From: Acephala macrosclerotiorum
Lineage: Eukaryota; Ascomycota; Leotiomycetes; Helotiales; Mollisiaceae
Direction of reading: 5' to 3'
Assembly (NCBI GenBank): GCA_014904845.1
Contig: MU119219.1
Location: forward strand, 310,001-374,000
Length of the DNA: 64,000 bases
Position numbers and translations under genes: made by a program. Under the pieces are notes generated by a model that saw only the letters and a list, made by a program, of their open reading frames with translations, did no database searches and was not told the origin of the DNA. Positions 1 to 10,376 of the stretch are shown here, piece by piece. How positions within the stretch are numbered: the stretch's first letter is position 1; each line of letters starts with the position of its first letter.

Positions 1-995
1 AGCCCTTCGATCCTAAGCATCAACCCACCAGCAGCGTTTCGGGATGCATCCTGGTCATCTGTGCCGTCCCAGGTTGGTGCGTTGTCGATTGTGGCGGAGA
101 GGACTTGCCAGTCTTTGCTCAGGCTACTAACTGATCTAATTCCATCTCCATTCTCATTCACATCCACGATTATTATCCTTTCTTCTCTCTCTTTCTTTCC
201 TTCTTTCTCTCTCTTGATTTTTTCGGAGGAAGGATTTTTGGTGTGTTTGTGTGCGTGGGTATGTGGATGAGTTGCGGATGAGCTGGAGGATGTTGTGGTG
301 GATCCTGGGTGGACTGCTTCTCGACTTTCTTCTAGTTGTGGTTCTGTAGGATTGCTCTGCTGCTCCAACGTCCTTAATAACGCCGCAGATAAAACCTCAG
401 AAGCATCGTCGTCAGAGAATAAGTAGTGTATCCTATTCGGATGGTGTGTACTTGTCTCTCCTTCCTTTTCCTTCACGTCGTTTACGAGAGTAAAGAGTGG
501 AGCAAACTCGGGTCTTGGTTTCTCTTCAGTTGGTAGGTAGGAGGATATTGAGTATCCTGTGTCTTGGATTTGGGTCTGGGAGTTGAATGTGGATTCTCGA
601 GAGGGTGGTTGGGTCGGGGCTTGGGTTGTTATTGTTGGTCTGGTTCGGGGTGGTGGTGGCATTGAGGCTTTGTCTTTCTCTTTCTGGTCGGAAGGTGTAG
701 ACTCTATAGTTCCGTCTGTAGGTGGAAGTTCGGGGAAAGGAATGATGTTTTCGTTCACAGATGTGTTGGATGTAGGAGGGTCTTTGCCTGGTGGTGGGGA
801 GGTGGGTATCGATGGAACTGGGTTGGTCATTTTGAGGTTCGCTAGTTTGGCGGATGGGCTAGGATTTGGTGTGTGAGTCTGTGAGAGTCTTGGTGAATTG
901 GAGGATGGTTGACGTGGATGTGGGTCGAAGAGTGAGGCTGGGAGCGGTGTTGGGAGTTTGTGATGTTTGTGAATCTCGACGAGGCTTGAGGTCAT
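1..995 (-). CDS. Conserved-looking unknown protein, 3' end cut by window
   Basis: The reading frame is open from the ATG at 995 (minus strand) to the window edge: 331 codons with no stop and no intron needed. The N-terminal two thirds are Pro/Ser/Thr-rich and probably disordered. A more ordered block follows (about residues 185-205, HYLFSDDD then SEVLSAALLRTLE), then a Lys/Glu-rich segment. The last part visible (about 275-331) has hydrophobic-acidic patches such as RIIIVDVNENGDG and KDWQVLSATIDNAPTWDG, which look like a folded domain. No signal peptide or membrane segment is seen. I do not recognise the family. A perfect GATA-containing inverted repeat abuts the start codon. Codon use looks normal, so this is probably a real gene whose C terminus lies to the left of the window. 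Confidence 0.7.
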   Translation of the reverse strand, partial: MTSSLVEIHKHHKLPTPLPASLFDPHPRQPSSNSPRLSQTHTPNPSPSAKLANLKMTNPVPSIPTSPPPGKDPPTSNTSVNENIIPFPELPPTDGTIESTPSDQKEKDKASMPPPPRTRPTITTQAPTQPPSRESTFNSQTQIQDTGYSISSYLPTEEKPRPEFAPLFTLVNDVKEKEGETSTHHPNRIHYLFSDDDASEVLSAALLRTLEQQSNPTEPQLEESREAVHPGSTTTSSSSSATHPHTHAHKHTKNPSSEKIKREKEGKKEREERIIIVDVNENGDGIRSVSSLSKDWQVLSATIDNAPTWDGTDDQDASRNAAGGLMLRIEG

Positions 996-1017
996 TGCGA
1001 TAAGAAAGCTTATCGCA
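996..1017. promoter_or_regulatory. Perfect inverted repeat with two divergent GATA motifs
   Basis: Two 9-bp arms (TGCGATAAG and its exact complement) are separated by AAAG. Each arm holds a GATAAG core, the consensus site of fungal GATA factors. The repeat lies directly upstream of the ATG at 995, so it is either a paired GATA-factor site or a hairpin in the 5' leader. Confidence 0.5.
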
Positions 1018-1328
1018 CGTGGAAAGCTAGTCTGTTTTTGACTTAACCCACAGCTCCATACTTCAATTGGGCGACTGAGGAACTGGAATTGGAGTTGTTC
1101 AGGTACAACGCTTTATTTATTGCTTTCTTTCTCTCTGATATTGCCTGATCATAATATCTATCCACAGAAAAGTCAGGTACTGTCCACCCATTTTCCCCTT
1201 CCTTGATTTTACCATTCAAAGTCATGAAATAACCGCCTCCAACGCCAAAACGCACCTCAAAATCATCGACGTAGCTAACCCACAGTATAAACAACTGCAT
1301 TGATGTTATCAATTCTTTTTCTATTCAT
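1018..1328. other. Short intergenic stretch between tandem minus-strand genes
   Basis: This holds the 3' end of the protease transcript and the promoter of the next gene. A minus-strand open frame at 1043-1312 has no recognisable domain and is more likely untranslated sequence. Confidence 0.4.
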
Positions 1329-3162
1329 CTATAACAAAGCAAAGACACCACCACCAACACCAGCCAATGCAAGCGACACACCTGCAACCACAACTCTCGA
1401 CCAAGCAAAAGGTTCTGGTCCGGCACCAGCTGCGCTCTTCTTTCCCGAGGTAGATGTAGAAGTTGCGGCGAATCCACTAGCGGCGCTCAAGCCTGTTGCA
1501 GTGGGGTTATATGTCGCAGCAGCAGTTCCATCGGCAGTTCCTGTAGCTCCGACTTTAGGAACACCAGTAGCGGTTTGTGTAACTTCGTCCTCGTTCGCAG
1601 CAGTGGTGGCGCTGGGAATTGGTGCACCTTTGCTTGCGAAGGAGACAATGTTGGAGCTGGTGGAGTTGAAGTCGGTTTGGGCGAGTGCGATACGGTTGTT
1701 CTCGAGATCGTAAACAACGTATGCTGATCGCAAAAAGGTGTCACCGAATAGGACTGGGAGGTTACCAGCGGCCTGAATGCCGAGTTGGCAGGCAGCTTGT
1801 CCGTTGTAGGTTGGAGTTCGGCCGTTGGTAAGAGTGAGAGGCAGAACGAGCTGGGAGACTGCGACCTTGATAGTTGGTCCTCCAGTTCCACCGAAGCCGT
1901 AATTGATGGTTCCTGAGTTCTCGGCGAGAGCGCAGGGAACGACAACGGCTCCGAGTTGCTGAGACACAGTAGCTCCAAGCTCTTCAAAAACTGAGTTGGC
2001 AATGTCATCAGGAAGGAGAGTGATGGTAGTTCCAGAATCGAGGATTGCTGCCTCAGCGTAATTGGCAGGGGTGAGTTGATCGGTTCCGGAAGAGCTGGTT
2101 GCTGAGAGCGAGGTGAAGGCAACTGTGAAAGAAGTGGTACGGCCTCCTTGAGAGTCTGGGTAAACCTTGACGGAGATTAAGTCACCAGAGTACTTGGCAG
2201 TGTCGATACCACCGAAGAGAATCGATCCAGTAGTGGCCTCTGTTTGAAATTAGCACTAGTTCCCTTCTACTTCCTAGTAGAAAAACTTACGCAAATCATT
2301 CAACCACAAGCTATAAGCAGCAGAGTTGATAGCTCCGGCATTGACCATGGCCAATGGCAAGTTGGGATACTCAGTACCATTGCCAGTATCAATATTTGCC
2401 TCGGAAGTATTATATCCAATACCCATAATACCAGTTCCAATCGTAGTGTCCAGAGCCAAACCCATTTGGAAGTTGTTCAACGTAGCGCCGCTAATCTTGA
2501 AGGTATCCTGGAAATAATCTCCAGTAGAACCAGTGCCATCGACGTAGGAGATATTGAAGCCATTTGGCTCCACATTTAGAAATGTGCTCGAGGACTTTTG
2601 GTTGACTGTAAAAATGATTAGTATTCGTTCTTGAAGAGGTTCCACCTGTATGCAAGCCAAGCTCCCCAGATCTCAACGGCGTTACAGTTGTACGACTCAT
2701 CCCCAGGCCTCTGTTCCACCATTTTTTCTGCCACACCATCCTCACAACCTCACTTCCTCAAGACCACCTCGCAGACGCCAAAACCCCCTCCACAGACCAA
2801 ACCCAGAAATAAAGAAAGATGTACTCACAAGCACCATTAGGACATCCCCCCTCCTTAGCATTCCCACACAACGCAGCCGTTGTACTCGGAACCCAAACAT
2901 CCGAACTCCCTGTATCAATCTGCAGCGCCAGATTCTGACCCGGCGTACCAACAGTCACATTCGCAAAGTACAATCCCTCTACCTCTGCATTGGTGAGTTG
3001 AGTATTGACGGTACCGGCACGCTTGTAGAGGTTGGAGAGTTGGCGGCGGGTGAGTTGGGCTTCTTCTGCGGCGGCGTTACGGGCGATGTTGAATTGGATT
3101 GTCGAGGCGGATGTGAGGGATGCGGACAAGAGGAAGGCGGTGATCGAGGATAGAAGCGCCAT
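1329..3162 (-). CDS. GPI-anchored aspartyl protease (yapsin/opsin type, peptidase A1)
   Basis: Three exons (3162-2829, 2605-2291, 2239-1329) encode 519 aa. Residues 1-19 form a signal peptide and a kexin-like KR lies at 47-48. The two catalytic motifs are DTGSS (D83) and DSGTT (D284), with the flap tyrosine in the ISYVDGTGSTGDY block. A Ser/Thr/Ala-rich stalk and a C-terminal hydrophobic tail after a small-residue stretch (KKSAAGAG) predict GPI anchoring. These features fit the yapsin-like A1 subfamily, which cleaves secreted and wall proteins at the cell surface. Intron 1 is long for this genome (223 nt). It is supported by the TACTAATC branch site and by the smooth join GAFNQKSSSTF, but a small missed exon cannot be excluded. 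Intron 2 is 51 nt. The gene is in tandem with the unknown gene to its left. Confidence 0.93.
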
Positions 3163-4906
3163 TGTGAAGGTCGTCGTGGGAGGTATTAAGGAATTAGGAA
3201 ATTGGAATGCAGAGGATATCTAGGTACGAAACCGGTCGTTTGTTGTGATTGTCGTGTCGAGCGTGAATGTAATAAAAAGAAATAAAAGACAAGATCGAAA
3301 GCAAAAGCAAGGAGCGCAAAAGCGAACGCGATCTAAAAGAAAGAAAGAATGAAGTCAGTCTTCGGTTCTAGTAAATGAGCTGAACAGCGCGAGGCGAAGT
3401 CAACGTTATGACTTCACCCAGAGTCTAGCCGGGCCGAGGAACGAGCTTTACTCACTCACTAAGCCACTTCACTTTCCAAATCGACTCTCCAATCGCGAAC
3501 AAATATTCCAACAAACGGGAACAAGAAAAACGAAACTCAAATCCGGAGATCTAGAAGTCTAGGGAGGCCAAAAGTTTATAAGAAAGTTTAGATGGGCGAT
3601 CAAAGGCACGGGTCGCAGAATGTCTTATTTCAAACAAGCTTCAGGGGAGCGATCCTTGTTACAGGAGGCGCCACGATTTGGGGGTTAGGCTACAGAAACA
3701 GAGGTCGGGGACCGAAATACTGGGCAGTAAGATGCCGTGCTGTGTTTAGGGATATGTTGTCAGTTGTGGGCAAGTCTTATTTTCATATCTGTGCTCAGCC
3801 CTGAGTATATTAACACCCGGTTAGTTAGCCGTCTTGCAGATGTGTCCTGCATGCTTTCTTCCATGGTATCGAGTGGCTACAATCTCGATTTTCCCTCTCA
3901 CATGACAGAGGTAATTACGCGTCAGCATCGCCATCTGTGTCAACTACCAAATCATGAAGCAATCAGAAAGCCCTCGGAAAACGGAACAGGGCAAAGCAAA
4001 GCAGATCCGGGGTCCCGAGAAAACTGGGAAGATCATGCCAAGCTTTTGAGACAGATCCACTACAAACGCCACAGGGAATCCACTTAATATGCTTTTCTGA
4101 GGTCTGAACATGCATCTGAAGCTTTTGAGACATCATCGGTAGCTTCTGTGCTCACTTTCTGCCTCGCTCTCTGCCATGTCGCGAACCCCCGTAAGATCAG
4201 TATCATGGCTTGCAAGCCTCATCATTAACACCTCACTCCATATCGACCACAGCACTCCAGCTGTAGTCTGTAGCACGCACGGCATGCCGCACCGTGCTTG
4301 CAATTTTAGATTTCACGCCTCCAAAGCCCAGGCCCTATCAACGCAGCGCTTCCCCGTCCCAGGCAGAAATCACACCAACCAACGAAATCTGATTTCAGCC
4401 CAGAGACCGTGGCGGTGCAAGGCAGGTGAAACACCGACGAAAGTTGCGTCGGGGAATTTAATCCTGCTGTGACTGGATGTACCCTCTGAAGGGGACTAGG
4501 AGATAAATCGCTCATGTTGGGCTGTTTGCGAGCTGGCCTTCCGCTTGTGGTACTGGGCTTTCACAGCACCAAGTCCATTTGCCAAGGTTCTGCTGTCATT
4601 ATAGAGCTGCAAAAGGTCACTTGTCTTCTCGCCTTGGCAATTCATTATTTGCCTCCAGCTCCGTGTTTCACTGCCAAGTGCTTCGGTACGTAGAGAGTAT
4701 CAAGGAAGGTGTGGTCGACAGCCAGTTGAAGGTGCATGGCATCAAGAACCACGTTGCGAAAAGACGAATCCAACCTTCGCGCCTTCCCACGCAACTCGGA
4801 TCGCCATTGGCAAGGTCATCGTGATCTCAGCTGCTTGCAACATTATCCACTACTGGCCCGGATCGGAGGGCATCAACAACAGTGCTTGGATCGTCCCGCT
4901 GCTCTA
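3163..4906. other. Gene-poor stretch upstream of the protease
   Basis: The first few hundred bases are the protease promoter and leader. Short open frames between 3592 and 5053 have no domains, no consistent splice signals and unremarkable composition. I see no convincing gene. Confidence 0.4.
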
Positions 4907-5182
4907 ACGATTTATATTAATACGTTTATCGAAAATAATTCGCTATTTATAATTAATATATTTTACAAGTCGATTAATTTTCGTTTAATAATTATTAAAT
5001 TTTATTACACGAAAAAAAAAATATTAAAAGTTTATAATCGAACTAACAATTAAAATATCTATAAATAGTTTTATTTTCGTACGATTGAAATAATTTTATT
5101 TTTTTAAATTAAAATATTTTTAAATAAAAAATTTATATATTAAAAATAATATATATATTATTTTATTAAATAAAAAATAAGT
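4907..5182. repeat. AT-rich island A, probably RIP-degraded repeat
   Basis: About 275 bp of nearly pure A/T with scattered TCG and ACG remnants. Edges against normal-composition sequence are sharp on both sides. This is typical of repeat-induced point mutation remains in Pezizomycotina. No open frame or terminal repeats are recognisable. Confidence 0.6.
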
Positions 5183-5896
5183 GTTAGCGGATGTACTCGG
5201 CGTGTAGGCCCGATCCCAAGGAGGATTCTTGTGAATTTGGAGAAAATACCTTGGGCCGGAAACTTCCGGCACGGGACGTTTGGAGCTCTGTGTCTGACCA
5301 TGGCTCGAGATCATCCTTCCATGAAGCTGGAGAGAAACATCTTACACGTGGAGAAGCTCGTCATAGCATTGGAACCAGAAGTGGCAGTGGAGCTCGAGCT
5401 TGCGGCGACAGAAGACTTGTTGATGACATAGTAGGAGACGTCAGATGAAGAGGCACGACCGTTAGCAGTGATAGCTCCAGATGTCCCGGAGTGGTAGTAT
5501 GATTGGAAGAAAATAGTTTGAGTGATCAAAGATCTGTACGGCGAGGATACTCTCTTCGTTGGCCGTTCTAGCGAGGCGTATGACAGGCTGCAGTAAACGT
5601 GGCTGGGTCGGCTCGCACAAAGCTGCTGCTTTTGTTGTTCTTCCGGAAAAGCGGTTATTCCGGCCTAAAGTGCGGCACACCCTGAGATCGACGGCTCGAG
5701 CAGCATTTCTGCTTTTCCACGCTCCCTTGCAAAGATTTCCCAAAAATATCCTTTGCTTTGCCGCTGCGATCTGCAAGATCGATGAGGGCATTTCCTTGAA
5801 GATTTTTATGAAGGCCTTTGTGGCTATTGTGGAAGATTCGATTGTGAGGCTCAAGATTGTTGCTCCCGGGAAGTGGTTCCTTGAAGATTCCGGTGT
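5183..5896. other. Normal-GC segment sandwiched between two AT-rich islands
   Basis: About 710 bp of ordinary composition lies between islands A and B. Short open frames exist on both strands (for example 5311-5529 minus, Ser-rich; 5559-5966 plus) but none has a known domain or splice structure. It may be a captured or less-mutated part of a transposon, or plain intergenic DNA. Confidence 0.35.
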
Positions 5897-6012
5897 TAAA
5901 ATAATATATAATAAAAAAATACACATTTTAAAAAAAGTAATAATATTAAAATTATTTTATTATTAAAAATCGATATAAATATAATAATTAGAAAAAATTA
6001 AAAATTTTTAAT
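5897..6012. repeat. AT-rich island B, probably RIP-degraded repeat
   Basis: About 115 bp of A/T-dominated sequence with the same TCG remnants as island A. It may be the far flank of the same degraded element. Confidence 0.5.
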
Positions 6013-6218
6013 CGAATTGGTGTTGAAAACTCGGAAAGAGCATGTGATTTCCACGTGATATAATTTGAATTCTTACTTTGAAGACTTTCATATCCATTAG
6101 ACGCCTCCGTGGCATCATACTATCGTAAACGCCAGACTCATTTTCAGACTACGCCCACCCATGCAATCCATCCTACATCACACATAATATTCGTACAGTA
6201 CATTCACATGGTGTACCG

Positions 6219-9200
6219 TCATGGGATACAAAACTCAATCCAGCTTCCCAAATAATCCATCTGATTCCCCTTTCCCTCCTTAATAAATCTCTTCACCAAG
6301 CTCTCAAATTCCACGAAGCTCAATTTTCCCCATCCACCCTTGACTTCTGCATCTTTAGCCGCACGGTCGTACTTCCAGAGTTGGTAGAGTCGATCTCGAG
6401 ATGGGGGTTTAGATTTGAAGGGTATTGGTGGTGGTGGTGGAAGTGGAGATTTGGTAGTTTGACTTGGTCCTGGTTGATGTTGGTTCTCGTCGCGAGAGCA
6501 TGGGTTGGGAGCGTCGCGGTTCTGTAGATAATCCAGTTCGGCTTCTGTTAGGGTTATGGGGAGGGAATTCGCCCGTCCGATGCTGTCGCCCGGGATGAGA
6601 TCTGAGGCGTTAGGTCGGAATTGAGGCATCGTTGGATCGCGATATTCATTGTGTCCAGAGTCGGAGTCTGACCCTGGCGGTGTTGCTTGTGGTGGTGTCG
6701 AGTGAAGTGATTGTGGGTCTCGGTCTTCGTCGTATTGTGAGATGATTGAGAGGATTTCGGTTGGTGAAGTTGGGTTGCTAGGGATTTGGGTTGGTTCTGT
6801 TGTTCTCGTCGATTCATCACTGACTGGAGCGGCGACTGCTGCGACCGGTGAAGTCCGGGTCAGATCCGGAGTTGGTATGTCTATCAGTTCTGGTATGTCA
6901 TCATCAACGTCGCTGTTTCCGTCGTTGAGAAGTTCAACTTGGTACCCAGTTGCAGCTAGCAGTTCCTCTAAGGGACGTTCTCGAATTTCCTCAACCTCAA
7001 CTTCGGGGAAGCTGGGCCACGCGGGAGTCGTGTAAGAGTCGGGGTTTCGTGTAGCACGCTGCTCTTCTTGCTTCTTTGTATCTTTGGCTTCCTTCTCTAG
7101 CGCCCATGCTTCAAATTCAGGTGTCGAATACATGTGCCTGTACTGATCCCTTTCTGCCTGGGTCGCTGCAGTCTCTATCGCAAGATCTTCTCTCTCCTTG
7201 AACAGTGGATCGAGCAGTTCATTGAACGCTTGCTGTGTGACCTGGTAAAGTATCTCCTTTCCGGCATCTTTCTCGGCATCAGGAATTTCCATTCCACCCC
7301 AGCGCTCAGGCACACTTCTAGAAGACGTGGACGGATTTGACCGTGTATCAAAATCGTCCATATCCTCGGCAAAGCGAACCTTAGATGATGATCGGGAATG
7401 AACAGGCCTTGAGGCAGCTTTTGAGCTTTCGCCTGCTATACCAGCATTTGCAAGGATATCATCTTCTTCCTTCCAGTCAGCTGGCGGTACACCACCCTCC
7501 TCCTCATCGGTGTAGAAGTGTCTTCGCTGCCACCGGTCATACACTTCATTGTGCGCTCCTTCTCGGAAGATTGCTTGAGCGACCACAGCTCGACGATTTG
7601 CTCGCTGTACGTCTTCTACCCTAGTTCCCGGGCCTTCGACAGCTGCCACATCCTCATCGGTGATATTGACATATGCTGGGGGCCATGCGCGATCAGATTC
7701 TGGATTAGATGGACTATCATCAAAAGAATCGTCGGTCTCGTCATCGTTTTCATCCAAGCGAGCCAGAAGCGCAGGATGTGCGTTGGACGAATCGTTCGGT
7801 AGAAGCTCAGCTAGTGTCATCCGATTGCGTTGACGATTCTGATGTCGCTCAAAGTTATTCAAAACTCTTGGCATATCTCTAAGGGTGTCGGGAGGATTAA
7901 GCATTGTTTCCCAGTATGCAGTGCTCCCTCGGTTGGCCCGATCCCAGTGATTTCCAAATAAACCCGACGTGTCTCTTCGGAAAACCTCTTCTCGATTTCC
8001 GGTGTCATTACTGCTTTCATTGATGACGCCCTTCCCATCGACAATTTCGAGGTCTCCATTAGATCGTGCCACCTTCCCTTCTCCAGTACGTGGGTCCGGT
8101 GCTCGTGGGTATCGACCATCTTGTCCAAATGCGCTACTCAATGGTTGTCGGCTGTTGACGAGTCGATGTGCATCTGTGCTGCTCATCTGCTGTTCCTCCA
8201 TACCTTCCAGCATATCTCGGTGCATCTGACGATAGAGGACATAGTATGATCGGAACATGCGAAGAAAGTCCTTTCTGTCAACATAGCCATCCCCATCTAT
8301 GTCATATCCTTCAAAGATCTTACTCCACTTGTCCTTCTTCTTCCTATACGCGATACCGTGTAGAAATTCTGGGAATCCAATAAGATCATCCTTGTTAGTA
8401 TCGTAGAAAGCAAACATTCGGTCAAATATCAAGCTCGGTGCAGAGTGTCCATAACCTCCAGATGGAACCAAGCAACGCTCGAAAGTCTTGCGGTCCATTG
8501 CCAAGCAGATGCCATCAGGATCATCTCTCCAGTCTGTATTCGCCATGAACGTCCATTGCTCCCAGTATGCATCCAGTTCAGGTCTTTCGAATCCAGTCTC
8601 CCGTGATAGCTTCGTGAGGATCTCTTTTGGCAGAGCTCTAGTCACAGAGTCTGGATCTCCAGAGTACCAAACAGGTTGAATATGTCTTGGTCCAAATGAC
8701 GGTGCTGGAACCTTGATCTTGTAGAATATGTGTGTCTTGATATGCATCCCTTGCGATTCGCAACCCTCACATAAATCGTAGTCCGCACAGTTCGCACATC
8801 TGTATCGTACCCCTCGAATCGGCACCGTACCACAGCTGTTGCACGCACATCCTCTGTGCACATATGCATTCCGTCTTGTAGCGTCTTCGGAGACTCGAAA
8901 GAGGAGCTGAACAATATTCTGACCGTTGCGTTGATACGCTGATTGATACTGCGGAAGCTCGCCCCATGTCAAATCATCTTGCAGACCCTGATCATCCACC
9001 ACCGTCTCTCCGTCCGTTAAAGTCCTTGCTACTATGTGTTCATCTTCGTGGTTTTCGTTCTCATTGTCGTTCTCGTCATCTCCGAACATGGCAGCAAATT
9101 CTTCGACGGCGGAAGCTGGTCGTCGTCGTCGTCGATGGACTGCATTGCTTCGGTGGAGGCCAGTGCCGGGCAGAGAGGCCCTTTCGTGCTCAAAGGCAAT

Positions 9201-9311
9201 GCTTCTATAGAGACTATAGCTAGCAATACATGTTGCGATTGTCGCGACGCTCAGGATAACAATCCGGGTTCTGGTCAGGATGCTCGAGGCTACTGTTGAT
9301 GAGGCTGACAT
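6219..9311 (-). CDS. Membrane-anchored ZZ zinc-finger / EF-hand protein
   Basis: A single uninterrupted frame of 1030 aa. Residues 17-38 form one hydrophobic segment (signal anchor). A ZZ-type zinc finger follows at about 152-195: paired cysteines C155/C157/C160, C172/C175, C181/C184 and a closing H190/H194. Two good EF-hand loops are at 304-315 (DTNKDDLIGFPE) and 337-348 (DIDGDGYVDRKD), with a degenerate loop near 264. The C-terminal 600 residues are acidic and low complexity, with proline runs (about 965-975), and end in a conserved-looking block rich in Trp and Lys. ZZ fingers bind peptides or SUMO and EF hands bind calcium, so a calcium-responsive adaptor on a membrane is a reasonable inference. 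The exact function is unknown. The long hydrophilic tail and lack of introns are notable. Confidence 0.9.
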   Translation of the reverse strand: MSASSTVASSILTRTRIVILSVATIATCIASYSLYRSIAFEHERASLPGTGLHRSNAVHRRRRRPASAVEEFAAMFGDDENDNENENHEDEHIVARTLTDGETVVDDQGLQDDLTWGELPQYQSAYQRNGQNIVQLLFRVSEDATRRNAYVHRGCACNSCGTVPIRGVRYRCANCADYDLCEGCESQGMHIKTHIFYKIKVPAPSFGPRHIQPVWYSGDPDSVTRALPKEILTKLSRETGFERPELDAYWEQWTFMANTDWRDDPDGICLAMDRKTFERCLVPSGGYGHSAPSLIFDRMFAFYDTNKDDLIGFPEFLHGIAYRKKKDKWSKIFEGYDIDGDGYVDRKDFLRMFRSYYVLYRQMHRDMLEGMEEQQMSSTDAHRLVNSRQPLSSAFGQDGRYPRAPDPRTGEGKVARSNGDLEIVDGKGVINESSNDTGNREEVFRRDTSGLFGNHWDRANRGSTAYWETMLNPPDTLRDMPRVLNNFERHQNRQRNRMTLAELLPNDSSNAHPALLARLDENDDETDDSFDDSPSNPESDRAWPPAYVNITDEDVAAVEGPGTRVEDVQRANRRAVVAQAIFREGAHNEVYDRWQRRHFYTDEEEGGVPPADWKEEDDILANAGIAGESSKAASRPVHSRSSSKVRFAEDMDDFDTRSNPSTSSRSVPERWGGMEIPDAEKDAGKEILYQVTQQAFNELLDPLFKEREDLAIETAATQAERDQYRHMYSTPEFEAWALEKEAKDTKKQEEQRATRNPDSYTTPAWPSFPEVEVEEIRERPLEELLAATGYQVELLNDGNSDVDDDIPELIDIPTPDLTRTSPVAAVAAPVSDESTRTTEPTQIPSNPTSPTEILSIISQYDEDRDPQSLHSTPPQATPPGSDSDSGHNEYRDPTMPQFRPNASDLIPGDSIGRANSLPITLTEAELDYLQNRDAPNPCSRDENQHQPGPSQTTKSPLPPPPPIPFKSKPPSRDRLYQLWKYDRAAKDAEVKGGWGKLSFVEFESLVKRFIKEGKGNQMDYLGSWIEFCIP

Positions 9312-9764
9312 GGCGAAGACCGCGATGTTGGCTTGCAGGATTGGTCTATCTGACCGGGCGTTTGCTGGTATTGATCATTTCCATGACCTCGTGAGGGCTA
9401 TAAAGTGAGGCAAACGCGGGCCCAGAAGAGCTGCGGATGATGAATGTTGGTGGAACAGTTGAGCTCGCCTCGCGAAGAATAAAGTTGTGTTGTCCCAAAA
9501 TCGCGGCAGCTCAGCCTTCTCTCCAGCCTTCTCCAACTCCACATCACAAATCGGACGTCTTCGAAATGTCCCTAAATGCGATCAACAATGAAATTTCTCC
9601 TGAGCAGCATATGATCATTAGATTGCTCGGTCACGATCATCGTTCTCTACGAGGCTTCAAGCATATCTAGACATGAATCATGATTGCGATCCTAGCAAGA
9701 AGCTCCGCAGCGCACTATTAGAAGAGCGTGTTTTCTTGATCACCTTTTATCTTAATCGTCTTGC
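9312..9764. other. Promoter region of the ZZ/EF-hand gene
   Basis: No convincing coding sequence. The short plus-strand frame at 9437-9670 has no features. Confidence 0.4.
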
Positions 9765-10376
9765 TTAAACTGTGCTTCTAGTACCTACATCTTGAAAAGC
9801 ACAACAAAGATAGAATCCAGGTGGTCGTCGATTTGTCACCTTGGCTTCGACAACCTTCGGCAAGAGATTGTCCCAAGTACTGTGCTTGTACGGCTTACCC
9901 AGCTCGACACGATGGTCCGTTATTGTTTCTCGTTCCATTGCTTTGAGTTCAAACCTTCCATGCCAGTTCGAAGCTCCACCGATGGCCGTTGCCAGATTGC
10001 TCCCGAAGCAAATGGTCGAACATGCCGCCTTTTTATCTCTACGCCGCACCACAGCCTACACAAACAAAACAATAGGCTTATTTCCAGCACACCGCCCTGA
10101 GAAACAAGATCAGAGCCTCCACCTCAATCATTCTACAGGCAGTTTTGAGTAGCATCCGCGCATCGTCTGTAGCAAGCAACGAAACCATGTTCATGGTGAT
10201 GATCGTGCCAAGCAGTGGCCGTGCCGAAGCTGGACGAACTCGAGCTTCACAACAATGAACCCAAACTGCAATCAAGCTTTCCATGATGTAGAACGAAGAA
10301 ACTCGATGCCCTATATTTGTATCAGCACATACCCCATCAAACTGCCTCCAAAGCACATACCACTATGCCTTCTCAT
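9765..10376 (-). CDS. Candidate three-exon gene, unknown product
   Basis: Exons 10376-10361, 10310-10093 and 10055-9765 would join in frame to 174 aa, with GTATGT/TAG and GTGTGC/TAG intron ends. The product has one moderately hydrophobic stretch, a basic RRRDKK patch and several cysteines, but no recognised domain. Plus-strand frames of similar length overlap it, so chance openness is a real alternative. The first exon is only 16 nt, which weakens the model further. Confidence 0.22.

Noticed and set aside
1300..1713. Plus-strand frame of 137 codons
   Set aside because: Antisense to the well-supported protease exon 3; its Ala/Pro/Val composition mirrors the complement of the Ser/Ala-rich stalk.
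1487..2122. Second minus-strand frame of 211 codons in the protease gene
   Set aside because: Out of frame with the catalytic DSG motif and rich in Ser/Pro/Leu, a shadow of exon 3.
2650..3153. Plus-strand frame of 167 codons
   Set aside because: Antisense to protease exon 1 and intron 1, without domain content.
9765..10376. RTA1- or PTH11-like membrane receptor reading of the candidate gene
   Set aside because: Only one weak hydrophobic stretch and no family signature residues.
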